Below, in pieces: positions 46,761 through 58,171 of a stretch of 64,000 nt of DNA. The notes below the pieces were generated by a model that had not been told where the DNA came from, ran no database searches, and was given only the letters and a program-made list of their open reading frames with translations. The DNA lies in the NCBI GenBank assembly GCA_011032825.1, contig JAADJZ010000003.1, positions 62,001-126,000 on the forward strand. The letters are read 5' to 3'. The position numbers were made by a program, and so were the translations under genes. Within the stretch, counting starts at the first letter, position 1, and the number at the start of each line of letters is the position of its first letter. Source of the stretch: Massariosphaeria phaeospora (taxonomy: Eukaryota; Ascomycota; Dothideomycetes; Pleosporales).

Positions 46761-47157
46761 GGATGTTGGGAACGTCTGGTAGCTGTAGGGGTGGGGTTGG
46801 GTGAGTCGTACAATAATGTGCCGTTGACGCCATGATGGGTGGATATCTCGAGGGAGTTTGGTCGGCGGTGAGATCTATCTATCCTATGCACTCCACTCAC
46901 TGTCAGTCAATGTAATTCCAATCCGTACAGTTCCAGCTCAGCTCTACTCACGTCATTCGTGTCCTTCTCGGAGGGGAAGCAGGAGCAGTCTTTTTTGACC
47001 GGCGCAGGCGTTTGAATCTAGCGATCAACCTAGAGAGACTCGAGTTTGAAGACTCTGAAGACTCTGAAGCGGGATACTGTGCGCGCCTTCGGCGCTCTTC
47101 CCTCGCCCTAGCAGCCTGTTCACGTCTACTCGTTGTAGGCTGCGGCCTGCTCTCTCT

Positions 47158-47262
47158 AAGGCACGGGTGTATAGTTGTCCCAGGGGCCTTCTAGGATCTC
47201 GTAATTGTTCTCCCGTGCGACTTGTCGTAACGACCTGCGGCCCATCTTGTCGGTAGGCTCTA
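47158..47262 (-). repeat. Decayed duplicated segment, copy 1
   Basis: Shares AAGGCACGGGTGTATAGTTG and GTAATTGTTCTCCC (at 47201) with copy 3 at 49237-49360, over about 80 bp with few changes. On the minus strand it reads RQVARENNYEILEGPWDNYT, ending in a stop. Confidence 0.75.
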
Positions 47263-48085
47263 GGGCGGCTTTGTCTTTCGGTACCTTCAGTCTGCATGTA
47301 GGCGTTTGGTTGCTGTTGTTTCGCTTCCAAGCTCTAGCTCTCTGGATGGCGTCAAGGGTAAGACAAGTCTTCGGGGAAATCCCTTTCACTTGCATTCGTC
47401 TTCGCCATGGAGAGCGCTCGATCTCCTGCTCGCGCAGGTGTTTCTTTAGGGCCCCAAAATGGTCATCAAGTCTCGGGTGTCGCTGCAGAAGATTCAGTCT
47501 GCGTCTTGCCCTACCATGTCTTCGGCTGCGGCCCTCATCGCCGGCGCGATCACATTGCGCGTCGTGTTCGTCAGAAACTCAGCCAGACACTCGAAGGCCG
47601 GCCCCTCCCGCGGCCTCCTCTTCCAGATCTTGCTCAAGTTCTCCGCGCTTGGCTGCCTCGCACAATTTCCGAGTGGTGAAGGTGGACGGGGGGAGAGGTC
47701 GCGTTATACTCGGCACTTGGGACGAACGGACCAGTCATACCCCCGCTAATAGGGTTTTATTAGTTCTGTCCGAAGTTGAATGGGAGGAGGGTGGCGCCGT
47801 GGTCGGCACCTAGGACGAGCTATCTCGCAGACGAAAGTAGAGATCGAACGGCTGGCTCAAAAGAACAAAACGGTGATCGCAGGAGCTACGAATCTTTTTC
47901 GGTAGACCAGCGTCTTGAAGTTGCAGCACCAGCAACGACAGGCTGACTCTGCCCCCAATTGCGGGCCCGTTCCAGATACTGCAAGCAGCTGGCCCGTCGC
48001 GTTGATTGCTTTCTTCGTCTGTGTGGGTGCTTCGGCGCCGGTGAGATACCACTACCCTTATCATGCTCTTACTCATTCGACGAAA

Positions 48086-48225
48086 TGGTCCATGGACTGG
48101 TAATTGTTCTCCCGTGCGACCTGTCGGAACGACTTGCCTCGCCAGACCTTGCGTGCGTTTGGCAGTGAATAAGACTCGCGCCCGGATGCCTGATCGTCGG
48201 TGGTAGAATGGAGGATAGGGATGGT
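48086..48225 (-). repeat. Decayed duplicated segment, copy 2
   Basis: Shares GTAATTGTTCTCCCGTGCGA (at 48100) with copy 1, and further along GTCGGTGGTAxAATGxAGGATAGG with copy 3. The minus-strand frame reads SFRQVARENNYQSMDHFVE and then stops. The ATAGTTGTCCCAGG half found in copies 1 and 3 is absent. Confidence 0.7.
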
Positions 48226-49121
48226 GGAGGAGTAGGGGAGTGGAGGTTGAGTAGTTGGGAGCAGGGTCTCACCGCCCAACTTCTAACGCAAAGCTCCTTC
48301 GTATGCCGGTCCAGGGTCTTGAGTTGTAGACAGTGGGTCTAGGGTGGTGTATCCAGCAGACGGTGGCACAGAGTCCCAAGTCGTAGAAGGTGAGCGATGT
48401 TGTCGGTTGGAACAGCTACAGCTACTTTCTTCAATTGAAAATGCAAGCTTGGCCTGGCGGTAAGCTAAACTCCATTGCCTTCTGAGCCTTGCCGCTGACG
48501 GTGCGCTGAATTGCAAGTCCCTGGGTCTAGGTAACTCCCACCCCCAGAGACATTCCTCCTCTTTCCCCTTCTCCCAAATCCCACACCACCCCCTTCTCTT
48601 GAACAATGCCCTCACTCGTCAACCCTGTATTTTTCAACTAGCAAAAAAGCTACCTCAGACGAATCTTCACTGGTAAGTGTAAAGCTCGTGCACCAGAGCA
48701 GATCCTCCGACTTCAACAATATTGTTGTAAACGGGAGTTTTGCACTTTGATCTTGAAGAAGACCTCGTTGTTGTTGATGATGGTGTTTTTGGTGTTCTTT
48801 CTAAGTCTGGACATGATGCTGGTTGAGCATCATCGGGCTTCTTGTTTGGGAAGCTGGTGGCTATGTTTGAGGGTGGTGTGCCTCGGTATATAGGTATTGA
48901 GAGGGCGGAGGGTACGTGGGTTCGCGAGGAGAGTTGAGTGAGGCGTGTCGCATACTGTTTAGTGCTCCAATCCCAACCATCCCTCTACATATTCTGCCCT
49001 CTCTCTGGCTCGGCTCGGCTCAGCTCCTCCTAATCTCTTGCTCTAGGATATGGCTTGGCTTGGCTTGGCTTGACGCTCAGCGACGCATCCATCTCGTACC
49101 CGACCAAGGAAGGTTGACGAG

Positions 49122-49463
49122 GCGGTGTTCTTGTCAGTGGAGTACCCCCAAGTCCTAGTGCGTGTTGGTAACCTGGACGCCCGAAAGAAAGGAGACGAGG
49201 ACGGTATGGTCGTAGAAATAGAACAGGACCCTCTCCAAGGCACGGGTGTATAGTTGTCCCAGGGCCCTTCTGGGATCTGGTAATTGTTCTCCCATGCGAT
49301 CTGTCGGGTCGATTTGCGAGCCAGGTTGTCGGTGGTACAATGAAGGATAGGAATACCAGGTATGGCTCAACTCGAATGAAACCTGGACAGCAGCGCAGAA
49401 CAGGAATACCTGGGGAGTCATCTCGAGGAGAGGCGTTCTTATCGGTGGAGTAACCCCGGGCAT
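49122..49463 (-). repeat. Decayed duplicated segment, copy 3, flanked by a short direct repeat
   Basis: 49237-49360 repeats copy 1 and copy 2. The flanks 49122-49155 and 49431-49463 are diverged copies of each other (core GTTCTTxTCxGTGGAGTA). On the minus strand they read GYSTDKNTAS and GYSTDKNAS. Copy-3 peptide is RQIAWENNYQIPEGPWDNYT. These look like the remains of one coding segment duplicated several times; the parent gene is not in this window and I do not recognise it. Confidence 0.65.
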
Positions 49464-49526
49464 AACCGGTGCTGCGGACGAAGTTGATGATGTCCCCAAC
49501 AGACAGACCATTGGCTGCATCCACAC

Positions 49527-49665
49527 CTCAGCATCCTCGGAGTTCGGGTCAGGTGTGAGTTCGCGAGAGATAGTGATGTGGCTGCAGCTTCGGCATCCTC
49601 GGCATCCTCAGACTTCGGGGCAGGTGTGAATTCGCGAGAGACTGCACCGCAGCATCCTCAGACCG
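49527..49665. repeat. Short direct repeat near GCATCCTCGGA/GTTCGGG
   Basis: CAGCATCCTCGGAGTTCGGG at 49529 and GGCATCCTCAGACTTCGGGG at 49602 each continue into CAGGTGTGA(G/A)TTCGCGAGAGA, about 40 bp per copy. A third partial CAGCATCCTCAGA is at about 49650. Confidence 0.8.
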
Positions 49666-51167
49666 CAGCTCAGACACGAACCCAACCCAAACTGAAGAAG
49701 AATAGCTATATCCTTGCGCTCCGTAGTGAATCGTTCGAAAGCAGCCTCAATGGCTGGCTGCGTTCTCGGTCTTCGCGTCGACGACGAGAAAGTTGAGTTC
49801 TTCTGCGAGTCGAGTCGAGTCGAGTCGGGTAATGAGATAAAGGAAGCTCGCTCCAACGCCTGCAAGCAACATTCCGGTCACTGTGTCCTGTATGCTTTAG
49901 CTTTAGCTTCAACTTTAGCTTTCGCTCTCACTCACGCTCAAGCGAGCATATTAGAAGTTAAAAGCTTACATACCTCATCGCCTATAACAGCGAGGAACTG
50001 TCGGTCCAGTCCAGTTCGGTCCTTTCCTTGTGCTGTGCCGTGCTGTGCCGTTGATACCACGCACCCACCCATAGTGTATGTGTAATACATCCCCGGACCC
50101 TCTTCAGCAGTGAGTGCGACCCATCTGTCACAGCTGCGCTCGCTGTGTTAGCCAGGATGACGAGTGTCTGCCAGCTTGGCTCAGCGCCACATACAGCACT
50201 CGTGTCTGCTCAGCGGGGAAGAGCGAGCTGTGGAATGGCGTCTGGACGGATGTCTGAATCTGAATCCGAAGTAGCTGGAGGATGCTCTGCTCTACGCTGG
50301 CCTTCCGCACATGCGTAAGAAGTATGGACGGTAGGAAGGACAGAGGGAGGAAGCATGAGAATGACAGACGAGGCGAGGTGCAGATGAAATGTGCAGAAGT
50401 GGAAGGCAGGATGTAGACTGGTAAGAAAGGTAAGAGCAAGCGCAAGAGCAAGAGTACACGAGCGGGTGAGTGAGTGAGAAAGGGAAGAGTGAGTGAGCGA
50501 GCATGCAGTAGCAATAACGAACTGAACTGACGAATTGGAGAGTTGGAGAGTTGGCGTATGACTTACCGCCTATGCTGGACCAACCTGTCTCTCACCTGCA
50601 CTGCACTGCAGTCCAATCCCATTCTCGAACTGCAAACGCTCTCTCACCGCTCCACACCACACCACACCACTCCAGGCCTAACAAGTACAATCCCCATCCT
50701 ATCCCATGCCATCCCACTCCACCCATCCATCCACGCAAAACAAAATAAAACATAAAACGGAAAGATAACAATTCGCCAAAACATTAACTTGCCTACATAC
50801 CCTTCCATCCCATTATTTCGCTATCATAACAGTCGTCTTATACAAACCAACCAAATTCAACCCAAACCAAACCAAAAATGCCGGGTATCTACCGTATATC
50901 AACGCCATATCCAACACCATACCATACCATATCCAAAAGCATATCGCACACCCATGCACTCCGTCCAACGTACGTGATGTTAGAAGCGCTCCCTTTTTAC
51001 CTTCCATTCCACACCGCAAATAACCCAACCCGCTAAATCCAAACATAACTCGAACCATACATGCAAGCAACTAAATACCTCCCTAATCCCACCCACCAAC
51101 GTGATCAAGACTCATTGTACAGCAGCACGACCCAGATAGAAGTCGCCGGAGTTCAGATCAGTTTAGC

Positions 51168-53844
51168 TCAACCAAAGAACTCCCCCTCAACGAGCGATTC
51201 CCACGGCTTTCCCGTATCCCAAACTCTCTGCATGAGCGCCCGCGCCTTATGCACCTATTCGCACCCATCGTCAGTCTCACGTATACAATCCACTTCGTCC
51301 AACAATACACTCACACATAACGTACCTGCGTCATCCCAAACCCCTCCACACACCTCAACCTCTCCATAATCTTCTCCCTCTGCCCCCCCTCCCTAGCATC
51401 GCACCCCGCCGCAAACATCGGAAACAGCAGACACGCCTCCGCCGTACTGCCCCTGCGCACCTTATACAGCAAGCCGACGATCTCGCGCACCGCCCGCTGG
51501 ACCTGCGCGTCCAGCGACGGTTTGCCCAGCACGCGCCGGTACAAGTGTATGAGGCCGGCCCAGTGGAACATCTCGTTTGTGGCGTAGATCTCCGTGGCGT
51601 CCCAGGCGCCCTCGCTGGCGGAGCTGTCGAGCGCGCGGTGGTTGCAGCCCTTGTAGACGACGTGGTCGCTGAGGCCGGCTTCGAGGTCGCGCTGCAGGAG
51701 CGCGGCTTGGATGGCGATTTCAGGGGTGGGCCGCCAGTCTTCGCGGATGTCGCCGAGGGCGTCGATGCGCGAGGGCTCGCACTGTTTGGCCAGTTCGGCG
51801 ATGCGCGCTAGGATGCCGACGCAGCGGTTGGTGAAGCCCGTGAGGCAGTCGATCTGGAAGTCTTCGTCTGCGGATGCGTTCTCCGACGACCAGTAGAAGG
51901 AGCTGAGGGGCTGGTCGTTCTTGCTGCCGCTCAGGGAGCCCAGCACGTCGAGGTAGCCGAACCAGCGGGCGAAGAAGTATGCGACGCGGTCGTGGCGGTC
52001 CATGCTCTTCGGTCCGCCACGCGCGATGATCATCTCGCGGGAAATGGTGAGGTGGTCTTGCCAGGATATCGGTACTTCGAAGGTGTTTGGCGATATGATC
52101 TCGAGAGACGCCATCATGATGGCGGGCGCGAGAGTAGAGTTCGAGATCTGGTTGGGATTGGAGGCCAGTGCTTGGCGGAGTTTGGGGAACACATCTTGCA
52201 CCCAGACTGCGATGCGGTTTGCAGGTTCGGGGTGGTTTAGCAAGCGCGCACGATGGGAGGCGCTGAATGCGAGGAGGAGGTTCATAATGTTCTCGTCCTG
52301 TACAGCCACTACTTCGGTTAGACACTTGGAAATGTTGGAAGAGGAGTTGGCTCACTTTCAGGGAGGATTTGCCGGAATGGATTCTGCTCGCAGTCATGCG
52401 GGACAAGAATCCGGGCGGTGTGGTTGAGGAAATGATGGAAGTATAGTAGATTCATCGGATTTTCGAGCAACATCGGCGGCAGTATCAGATTCTTCGATAT
52501 CTTGATTGGCACCGGCTTCGAGTAATATCCGCCCTTCTCAAAAGCCATGTCCTTGCCACGCAGTTCCGCTTTGCCGTATGTACCTTCGTCGCCAAACCCC
52601 ATCGTGTCGCTTGGAGGACTGAAGACTGCGATGGCGTCAATGTCATTGTTCTTTGGAGTATCGAGATCGGGATGGCCAAGATCGTATCCGTAAGTTGTAA
52701 AACCTGAGGCAGCAATCGGATACTGTCGACCAGGGTGGTCCTCGTGGTCCTCCGGGCTATAACCTTGTGGATTGTCGCCAGGCGGCCCCGTCAGCAGTGA
52801 CTGAACCGACAATCGGTGTAGATCCGAGGGAGGATATACTGCGCCTGTCGGGTGCGGCGCCGTCCGCAAGACGGGGTCTTCAGAGCCAACTGAAGAGTTG
52901 GGTGTCAACGGCATCGCCATGAAGGGGCTATAGGGTGTGGGCGGGCCTGGATGTGGAGAGTATGGCTCTGGAGCAGACATAGAGGCTGAAGCTGTAGGAG
53001 ATCCTGCGGACTGACTTCGTTGATGGCCTTTGTACGAGGGGTCTCCACTCTCCAAGTGCCGGTCGTTTGGTGAGGTGTGGGAGCTGCCACGCATCGGAGG
53101 GAGCATGGACGGAGAAGAAAGGGGGGGCTCTGCGTTTGCGGCTGCGAATCCCATACTTCTGAAATCGTCCAAGCCGGGTCTCGAAGGCGACGGGTAATCG
53201 AATAGTCCACGATACTGCGCGTGCGGCGTTCGGGGGTCAAGACGCGGTACTTGATAAGACCCGTCCTGCGTCGTTCCTTGGTCCTTCTCAAACGGTTTCC
53301 CTACAGCGATGATCGACTGCTGTGTCTGCGCCGCACTTATTCGTATCAGCTCAGGGTCGATCATAGAGGTATCGGAGGTCGGGTTGGAGACGGCAGATCG
53401 CGATCTTGCATGTTGGGCGAAAGGTCTCGGGGGGATCGGTGCATCAGGAGTGGTTGGGGGAAACAATGGGGACATATTGCCATCGAACGTGAAGGTGGAC
53501 ATGTATGGACTGTTTGTCGTACTCGAGGTTCCACTGGCGGGCTTCTCCGGGTCCCGCTTCGAGCGTCCTCCCCAATTGAGCCTGATGCTGTAGTCGCACG
53601 TCTCGCCTTGCCGGTCGCAATTGGCGCAGTGTGGCTTCTCTTCGCCGCTGTCATACTGTTATCACAATACTTGTGCCAGGGAGTTATGGGGCGACGTACC
53701 ACTTCACTTTGCGCGCTTTGCAGGGCCTAACTCAAGATCAGATCCAATTGTATGCATCTACGCCTCCTGCATAGTTACTCACCAGCAGCCGTTACGGGAT
53801 CTCTTCTTGGGCTCTGCAGCACCAGGCTTCTTGGGTCGCGGCAT
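51168..53844 (-). CDS. Zn2Cys6 transcription factor with fungal_trans_2-type domain
   Basis: Five exons: 53844-53783, 53726-53700, 53647-52356, 52308-51326 and 51254-51168, giving 816 residues. Exon 2 is only 27 bases, and splicing exons 1-3 builds a perfect binuclear zinc cluster: Cys20, 23, 30, 37, 40 and 47 (GCWPCKARKVKC then CANCDRQGETC). A disordered Pro/Ser-rich region (about 75-370) follows. The C-terminal regulatory domain starts near ILPPMLLENPMNLLYFHHFL and NPFRQILPE, continuing across the exon 3-4 join into MAVQDENIMNLLLAFSASHR, and ends with the family-typical tail MQRVWDTGKPWESLVEGEFF in exon 5. Such proteins bind CGG-type DNA sites as dimers; the target pathway is unknown. The gene is isolated from any cluster, so context gives no clue. 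The acceptor choices at exon 3 (TATGACAG) and exon 4 (GAAGTAG) are fixed by frame and by the conserved residues. Confidence 0.93.
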
Positions 53845-54593
53845 TGTTGGGGGTGATCAGTCCAGTGGCAGATAGAGATGGAGCACTTCCGGTTTGGATG
53901 CGAGCTACGGGTATACGCTGTACGGTCGTCACAATGTAGCTTAGCTAGCACAGCGGACCAACGCCCGCCTTTAAACAACCTCGGTGAACCTTGGTCCCGG
54001 AGCTGACTCTACAAGCTGAGATAGAGACGTGCTGTGACGAAGCGGGGCAGTCCGTGAGGCTTCTGGAGTGAGCGGAGGGGCACGCCTGCATGCGTAGTGG
54101 CATACGGGCCCTTGGCGCATGGCCGATTGAAGGGAGAGTGGCAGGGCTGACAGAGGCTGCGCGGAACACGCCGCCAGCTTTCCTGCTGCACTGCTGCTGC
54201 ACTGCTGCTGGGTAGGGGAGGTTGAGGTCGGTGCAATCGCAGCCCGGCCCGTAGCCCGTGTGTTCTGTATTTAGCGTCATCGTCTGCCCCTCAACACCAT
54301 CAGGCACGATGCCGATTCCGCCCCCACAGCGGTCCAAGTTCAAAGTTCAAACAACTTCAAAGGGGCGTTGCTTCCCACGCACACCATCCACCGCCTCACT
54401 ACCTGAACTAAGCTCCACATGCCAATTAACTAGACGCCCTCTTACGCCTTCTCGACACACACCTTACTCATGTTCGTGCAAGTATTTCAGCCGAGTCCCG
54501 TAACAGCAGATGCGAGCTCCTGTGTACTCGTACTCGGCCTCAAAATGCTCCATGTCCTTCTATATTCCCTTGCCCTGCCTTTCTTCTACATCC

Positions 54594-54641
54594 CATCCCA
54601 TCCCATCCCTTCCACGTCGCCGTCGCCGTCGCCGTCGTCAA
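54594..54641. repeat. (CATCC)n and (CGTCGC)n tracts
   Basis: CATCC pentamers followed by CGTCGC hexamers, read directly. Confidence 0.85.
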
Positions 54642-55154
54642 GTTACGTTACACCGCGCAGGCAGCCCTCCATCTATCCTATTACTAAACAATAGACACTA
54701 TTAGCTACGAGCTACAACCTAAAAATATCTTAAACTCATGCAGCAGCAGCTACAGTCACCGTAACAGTAATGTGTCTGAAGCTACATACCTACACCTAAG
54801 CAACAGGTAGGTTGTTTCCTATCCTATCTATTAGCTTCTGAACCGAACTGCTCCGCTCCGCTCTATGCTCTATGCTCGTTCTACTATCAAATTATATATA
54901 GGTATATCTGTTTTTGAAACTTAGAGAGAAGTGCACTAAGATAAGCTAAGCTAGGAAATACATTAACACATGTCTACCTATTACTACTCGACAGATTTCC
55001 GCATGCGGGGTAGAAGAGCAGGTGTAGGTTTTATTGTAAGTTGGGAGCAACTAAGTAAGTAACTAAGTAACTAGTTTATTCGCTACTAGAGAGAGACAGA
55101 ATTGTGCGTTGGGAGAACGGAGCAGGGGCGAGCTACCTAGGTCTGTTTTTGTTT

Positions 55155-55335
55155 TGTTGGGTGCGATGTGCAAAGAGTAATTGAGAGAGGTTTGTTAAGT
55201 GTTGATGTGCAAAGACTAATTGAGAGAGTGTTATTGAGAGAGGTTTGTTGGGTGCGATGTGCAAAGAGTAATTGAGAGTGTTGCTGAGAGAGGTTTGTTG
55301 AGTGCGATGTGCAGAGAGTAATTGAGAGAGTGGTG
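55155..55335. repeat. Minisatellite, about 55-65-bp unit
   Basis: The block GTGCGATGTGCAAAGAGTAA followed by TTGAGAGAG and GGTTTGTT(G/A)(G/A) recurs about four times with small changes (CAAAGACTAA, CAGAGAGTAA; one copy begins GTTGATGTGC). Internal GAGAGAG runs vary in length between units. Confidence 0.85.
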
Positions 55336-55982
55336 GTGAGGAGATAAGATAGTTCTCGTGAATTGAGCTGAGCTGAGCTGGTTTGGTTTGATCCATAACT
55401 CCCGCATGCGCTCAGCGTTTAACGAGCCTGGAGAATCGATCCATCGACTTTCAGTAACAGAGCGTAGGTCTATGTAGGTATCTCTTGCCGTGAACCAGAT
55501 GAGATGAGGTGAGATAATCTAATGCGAAGACAGTTAGCATTAGGAACGACTTGGTCTGGGGTTTGGAAATTCACCTTGAGACAAGCTGGAGTTGTTTAGA
55601 GCTCCGACTTGGATGCTGTGCGCGCGTTCGGCGCTCTGCTCTCAGCTCAGCGGCCCTTGAGTGGCCGGTCCCCAGTAGCCTCTCTGATGCGCTTCTGGAT
55701 ATGCGTAGGAATTAGGTGCGAGGTAGATGGGACAGCAAAGTCGCGGTTTCGCGGGGCTTTTGGTCGTTTTGCTGCAAGGCCCTCACTACGCCGCCTCTGC
55801 GTCCAACCCTTTGAGATTATCCCCCATGATCCACCCACGTCTTGTCCAGAACCGCCATGTGTCCCCATCCGGAGCAACATCGTCATGTAGCTTGTATCGC
55901 CAGCACCGCACCATGTGGTACCCAGAGCCCCTCCAGGTACGTTGCAATCTCTTGCTTTGCCGGTAAATGCCATTGCGGCATA

Positions 55983-56567
55983 TTACCACGAGCCCTTCTT
56001 GACAAGGTTCTTGACTTTCTCTTTCCCTTGGTCTAGCTTCTCGCTCGCGGTTTCCTTCTGCTGCAGAACGGCGGCTTTGAGTTCGGATTTGAGGGAGTGG
56101 ATCTCGGCTAGAACGCCGCGTCAGTCTAAACACACGCGGGAGAAGGGGACAGCGCTCAAGAGACTAACCTTCCTTCTCGGCCTTGGCCTCCAGCGTCTCT
56201 AGCTTCAGCCACGCCCAGTATATCACCTGGTAGGTGAACAGCGCGCCCAGGAAAGACTTCAGCACCGGGCTGCCAAACGACTTGTAGAACGAGCCCTAGA
56301 TAACATCAACAGTTAGCTAGTTCACGGTTGTCTTGTTCAATCCAATGCCACGTCAAGTAGGTAAGACACTCGGTGACCCAAGTAAAACAGAAGTAGACGT
56401 ACCACACGCGACCCCTCCTTCACTTCCCCGCTTGGCCGCGGACTCGGATTCGAAGACGACGGGTTCGGCGGCGGCGGCGGTGCTGCGTTCGCATACGGCC
56501 TCCGGCCCATCTGTCCAGTTCGCCTCAGCAGCACCGTTCTCCTCGCTAGGCTCCTGTGCATCATCAT
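55983..56567 (-). CDS. Small probable mitochondrial inner-membrane protein (INA17-like?)
   Basis: Three exons: 56567-56403, 56295-56169 and 56107-55983, giving 138 residues. Introns are 107 and 61 bp (GTACGT...ATCTAG; GTTAGT...TTCTAG). The N-terminus MMMHRSLARRTVLLRR is an Arg-rich amphipathic presequence, and a Pro/Ser linker follows. A single membrane segment (about 63-83: VLKSFLGALFTYQVIYWAWL) is followed by a C-terminal coiled coil (LETLEAKAEKE, then IHSLKSELKAAVLQQKE). A presequence, one membrane span and a coiled coil is the layout of Ina17, an assembly factor for the ATP synthase peripheral stalk. The SFYKSFGSPV...FTYQ block fits my memory of that family, but only weakly. An in-frame ATG at 56585 would add six residues. 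It is divergent from RAMP4. Confidence 0.78.
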
Positions 56568-57110
56568 GCGTGTGACGTGGTCCATCGTAACTCAGGCACC
56601 AGCTTTTCCTCGCCCTCACAAATCCTTCTGTTGCAGTCAAAGAACACACCCGGAAGCCGCTCGAAAGCCGTCGAAGTGTGTGTGACTCAATTTACGGATC
56701 GTAAACGTGTCTATTGAGAGCTGGGAGGTTGGTATAAAGGTCTTCAGATAAAAGTGCGGATTGCCTGCTTAGCTCAGTCAACAGGGAAGTATTTGACTTC
56801 ATTAACGTTAGCTTCCACCACCTCCGTCCCGTTCTCCGCACTTCCCACTCCCTAGCTCGCTGGTCCGTGCATCCGTGCGCTCTATTTCCGAACCAGACAC
56901 CTTGCATCACTGTCATCGCACCGTCCCGAGGGTCTACTTGTACGTGACATCCGACACTCGATTGACAGCAACCGCACCCACGCGACCACCCATCGACACC
57001 GACACTGATACCGACCCGCACACTCTTTTGCCCTTGACGCCTGCGACACCCACGCCGTCTGCACGTTCAAAGCTCAACCCAACGCTCATCGATCAACTCG
57101 ACCTCTCACA
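56568..57110. other. Divergent promoter region (mitochondrial protein / RAMP4)
   Basis: About 540 bases between two divergent start codons. No specific site recognised. Confidence 0.5.
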
Positions 57111-57649
57111 ATGGTACGTCAACGACCTATCCACCGCACGCGATCTGATCTATACATCTATGCGCCGTCCTCCCGTCCACCCCATCCTGCTCTCCACGAC
57201 ACTGCCGCTCTGCCCAGCTTCCAATCCCCATCCCCTGTCTCCCTCCCTCCCACTCACCCACCCAACCACCCCACTAACTCTCCTCCCTTTTCCCCCATAG
57301 GCCCAAACCCCGCAACAACGCGCCGCAAACGCGCGCTTCGCCAAGCGCGAAGAAGCCAAGATGGGCAAGTCGTTCAATCTGGCCACGCGGCCGAAAGGCG
57401 ACTTCAAGAGCCCGATTTCGCGCGGCTGGATAAGTAAGTCATATCTCTCCTGGGTCCAACATAAGCAATTCCGATTTCCAGGCCCGGTTCCGGGGGTGTT
57501 TGGGAGGACCTGGGGCCTGCGGAGTACAAGCTGGAATCTGTGCGAATTTGAGCTGAGCTGTGCTAACCCACCGGCCCACCTCACTAGTCGCTCTCGCCTT
57601 CGTTCTCTGCGGCGGCCTGATCTTCGAGCTGCTGAAACTGTTCTTCTGA
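57111..57649 (+). CDS. YSY6: Stress-associated ER protein, RAMP4/SERP1 family (Ysy6-like)
   Basis: Three exons: 57111-57113, 57301-57433 and 57588-57649, giving 65 residues, the normal size. The first coding exon is the ATG alone: GTACGT begins at 57114 and the acceptor CCCATAG ends at 57300. Exon 2 then reads AQTPQQRAANARFAKREEAK and MGKSFNLATRPKGDFKSPIS. Exon 3 supplies the single C-terminal membrane anchor IALAFVLCGGLIFELLKLFF (46-65). The family consists of tail-anchored ER proteins near the Sec61 translocon that protect or stabilise membrane proteins under stress. The QQR-x-x-NxxFxKxExAKxGKS pattern is diagnostic. The 187-bp first intron and the 154-bp second intron are longer than most in this window; the second contains GAGCTGAGCTG. 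Confidence 0.95.
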
Positions 57650-58171
57650 ACGCGGCACGATATCCCTCCAACACGGCACGCGCGACCTCCACCGTACCCC
57701 GTCCGTCGGCCCCATGCAGTCCGTCCGTCCGCCTATCCATCGATCCGTCACTCCGTCCGACCATCCGTCTCGCGCGCATACCCACCCACCCTCCACAAAT
57801 TCCCCATATCCCCATATCCGCACCTCACCACGGCACGGCGTTCCACGGTATTTCTTTCAGACCCTCTCAAAAAGGGGGTGCTAGCATTTGAACTTTCTCC
57901 GGGGGATTACTTCGCCATGTACATGTACATTATGTAGCTACAAAGCAGACATGGAGATGAAAAACGATATTCAAAAAACTGGAAAATGAGTTATACCAAA
58001 GACAATGATTTCACAGTGTGGCGTAGATGGAGATGGATGTGACAGCTTGTGTGTGTGTGTGTGTGTCGAGTTTGCCAGTGCTAAACTGAGCGGAATTGAG
58101 CTGAGCTGAATTGCCTTGAATTTCAATTGCAATTGAGCTGGATTGCCCATGTATCATCTATCTGCCAGACC
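57650..58171. other. Convergent intergenic region with (GT)n
   Basis: About 520 bases between the RAMP4 and AP-3 delta 3' ends. It contains nine GT units at 58049-58066 and GAGCTGAGCTGAATTG at about 58097. Otherwise nothing recognised. Confidence 0.6.

Larger units (their letters stand above)
45061..51167. other. 6-kb convergent gene desert with relics and simple repeats
   Basis: Between the 3' ends of the exchange-factor gene and the Zn2Cys6 gene. It contains poly-T and (GAT)n tracts, GGATT-type pentamer runs (45981-46035), an HMG-box fragment, three copies of a decayed segment, and CA/CT-rich low-complexity sequence at 50590-51060. No intact gene is supported. Confidence 0.55.
53845..55982. 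other. Intergenic, tandem minus-strand genes
   Basis: About 2.1 kb: promoter of the Zn2Cys6 gene, then low-complexity sequence (CATCC and CGTCGC runs at 54594-54641) and a minisatellite (55155-55335). No further gene supported. Confidence 0.5.
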
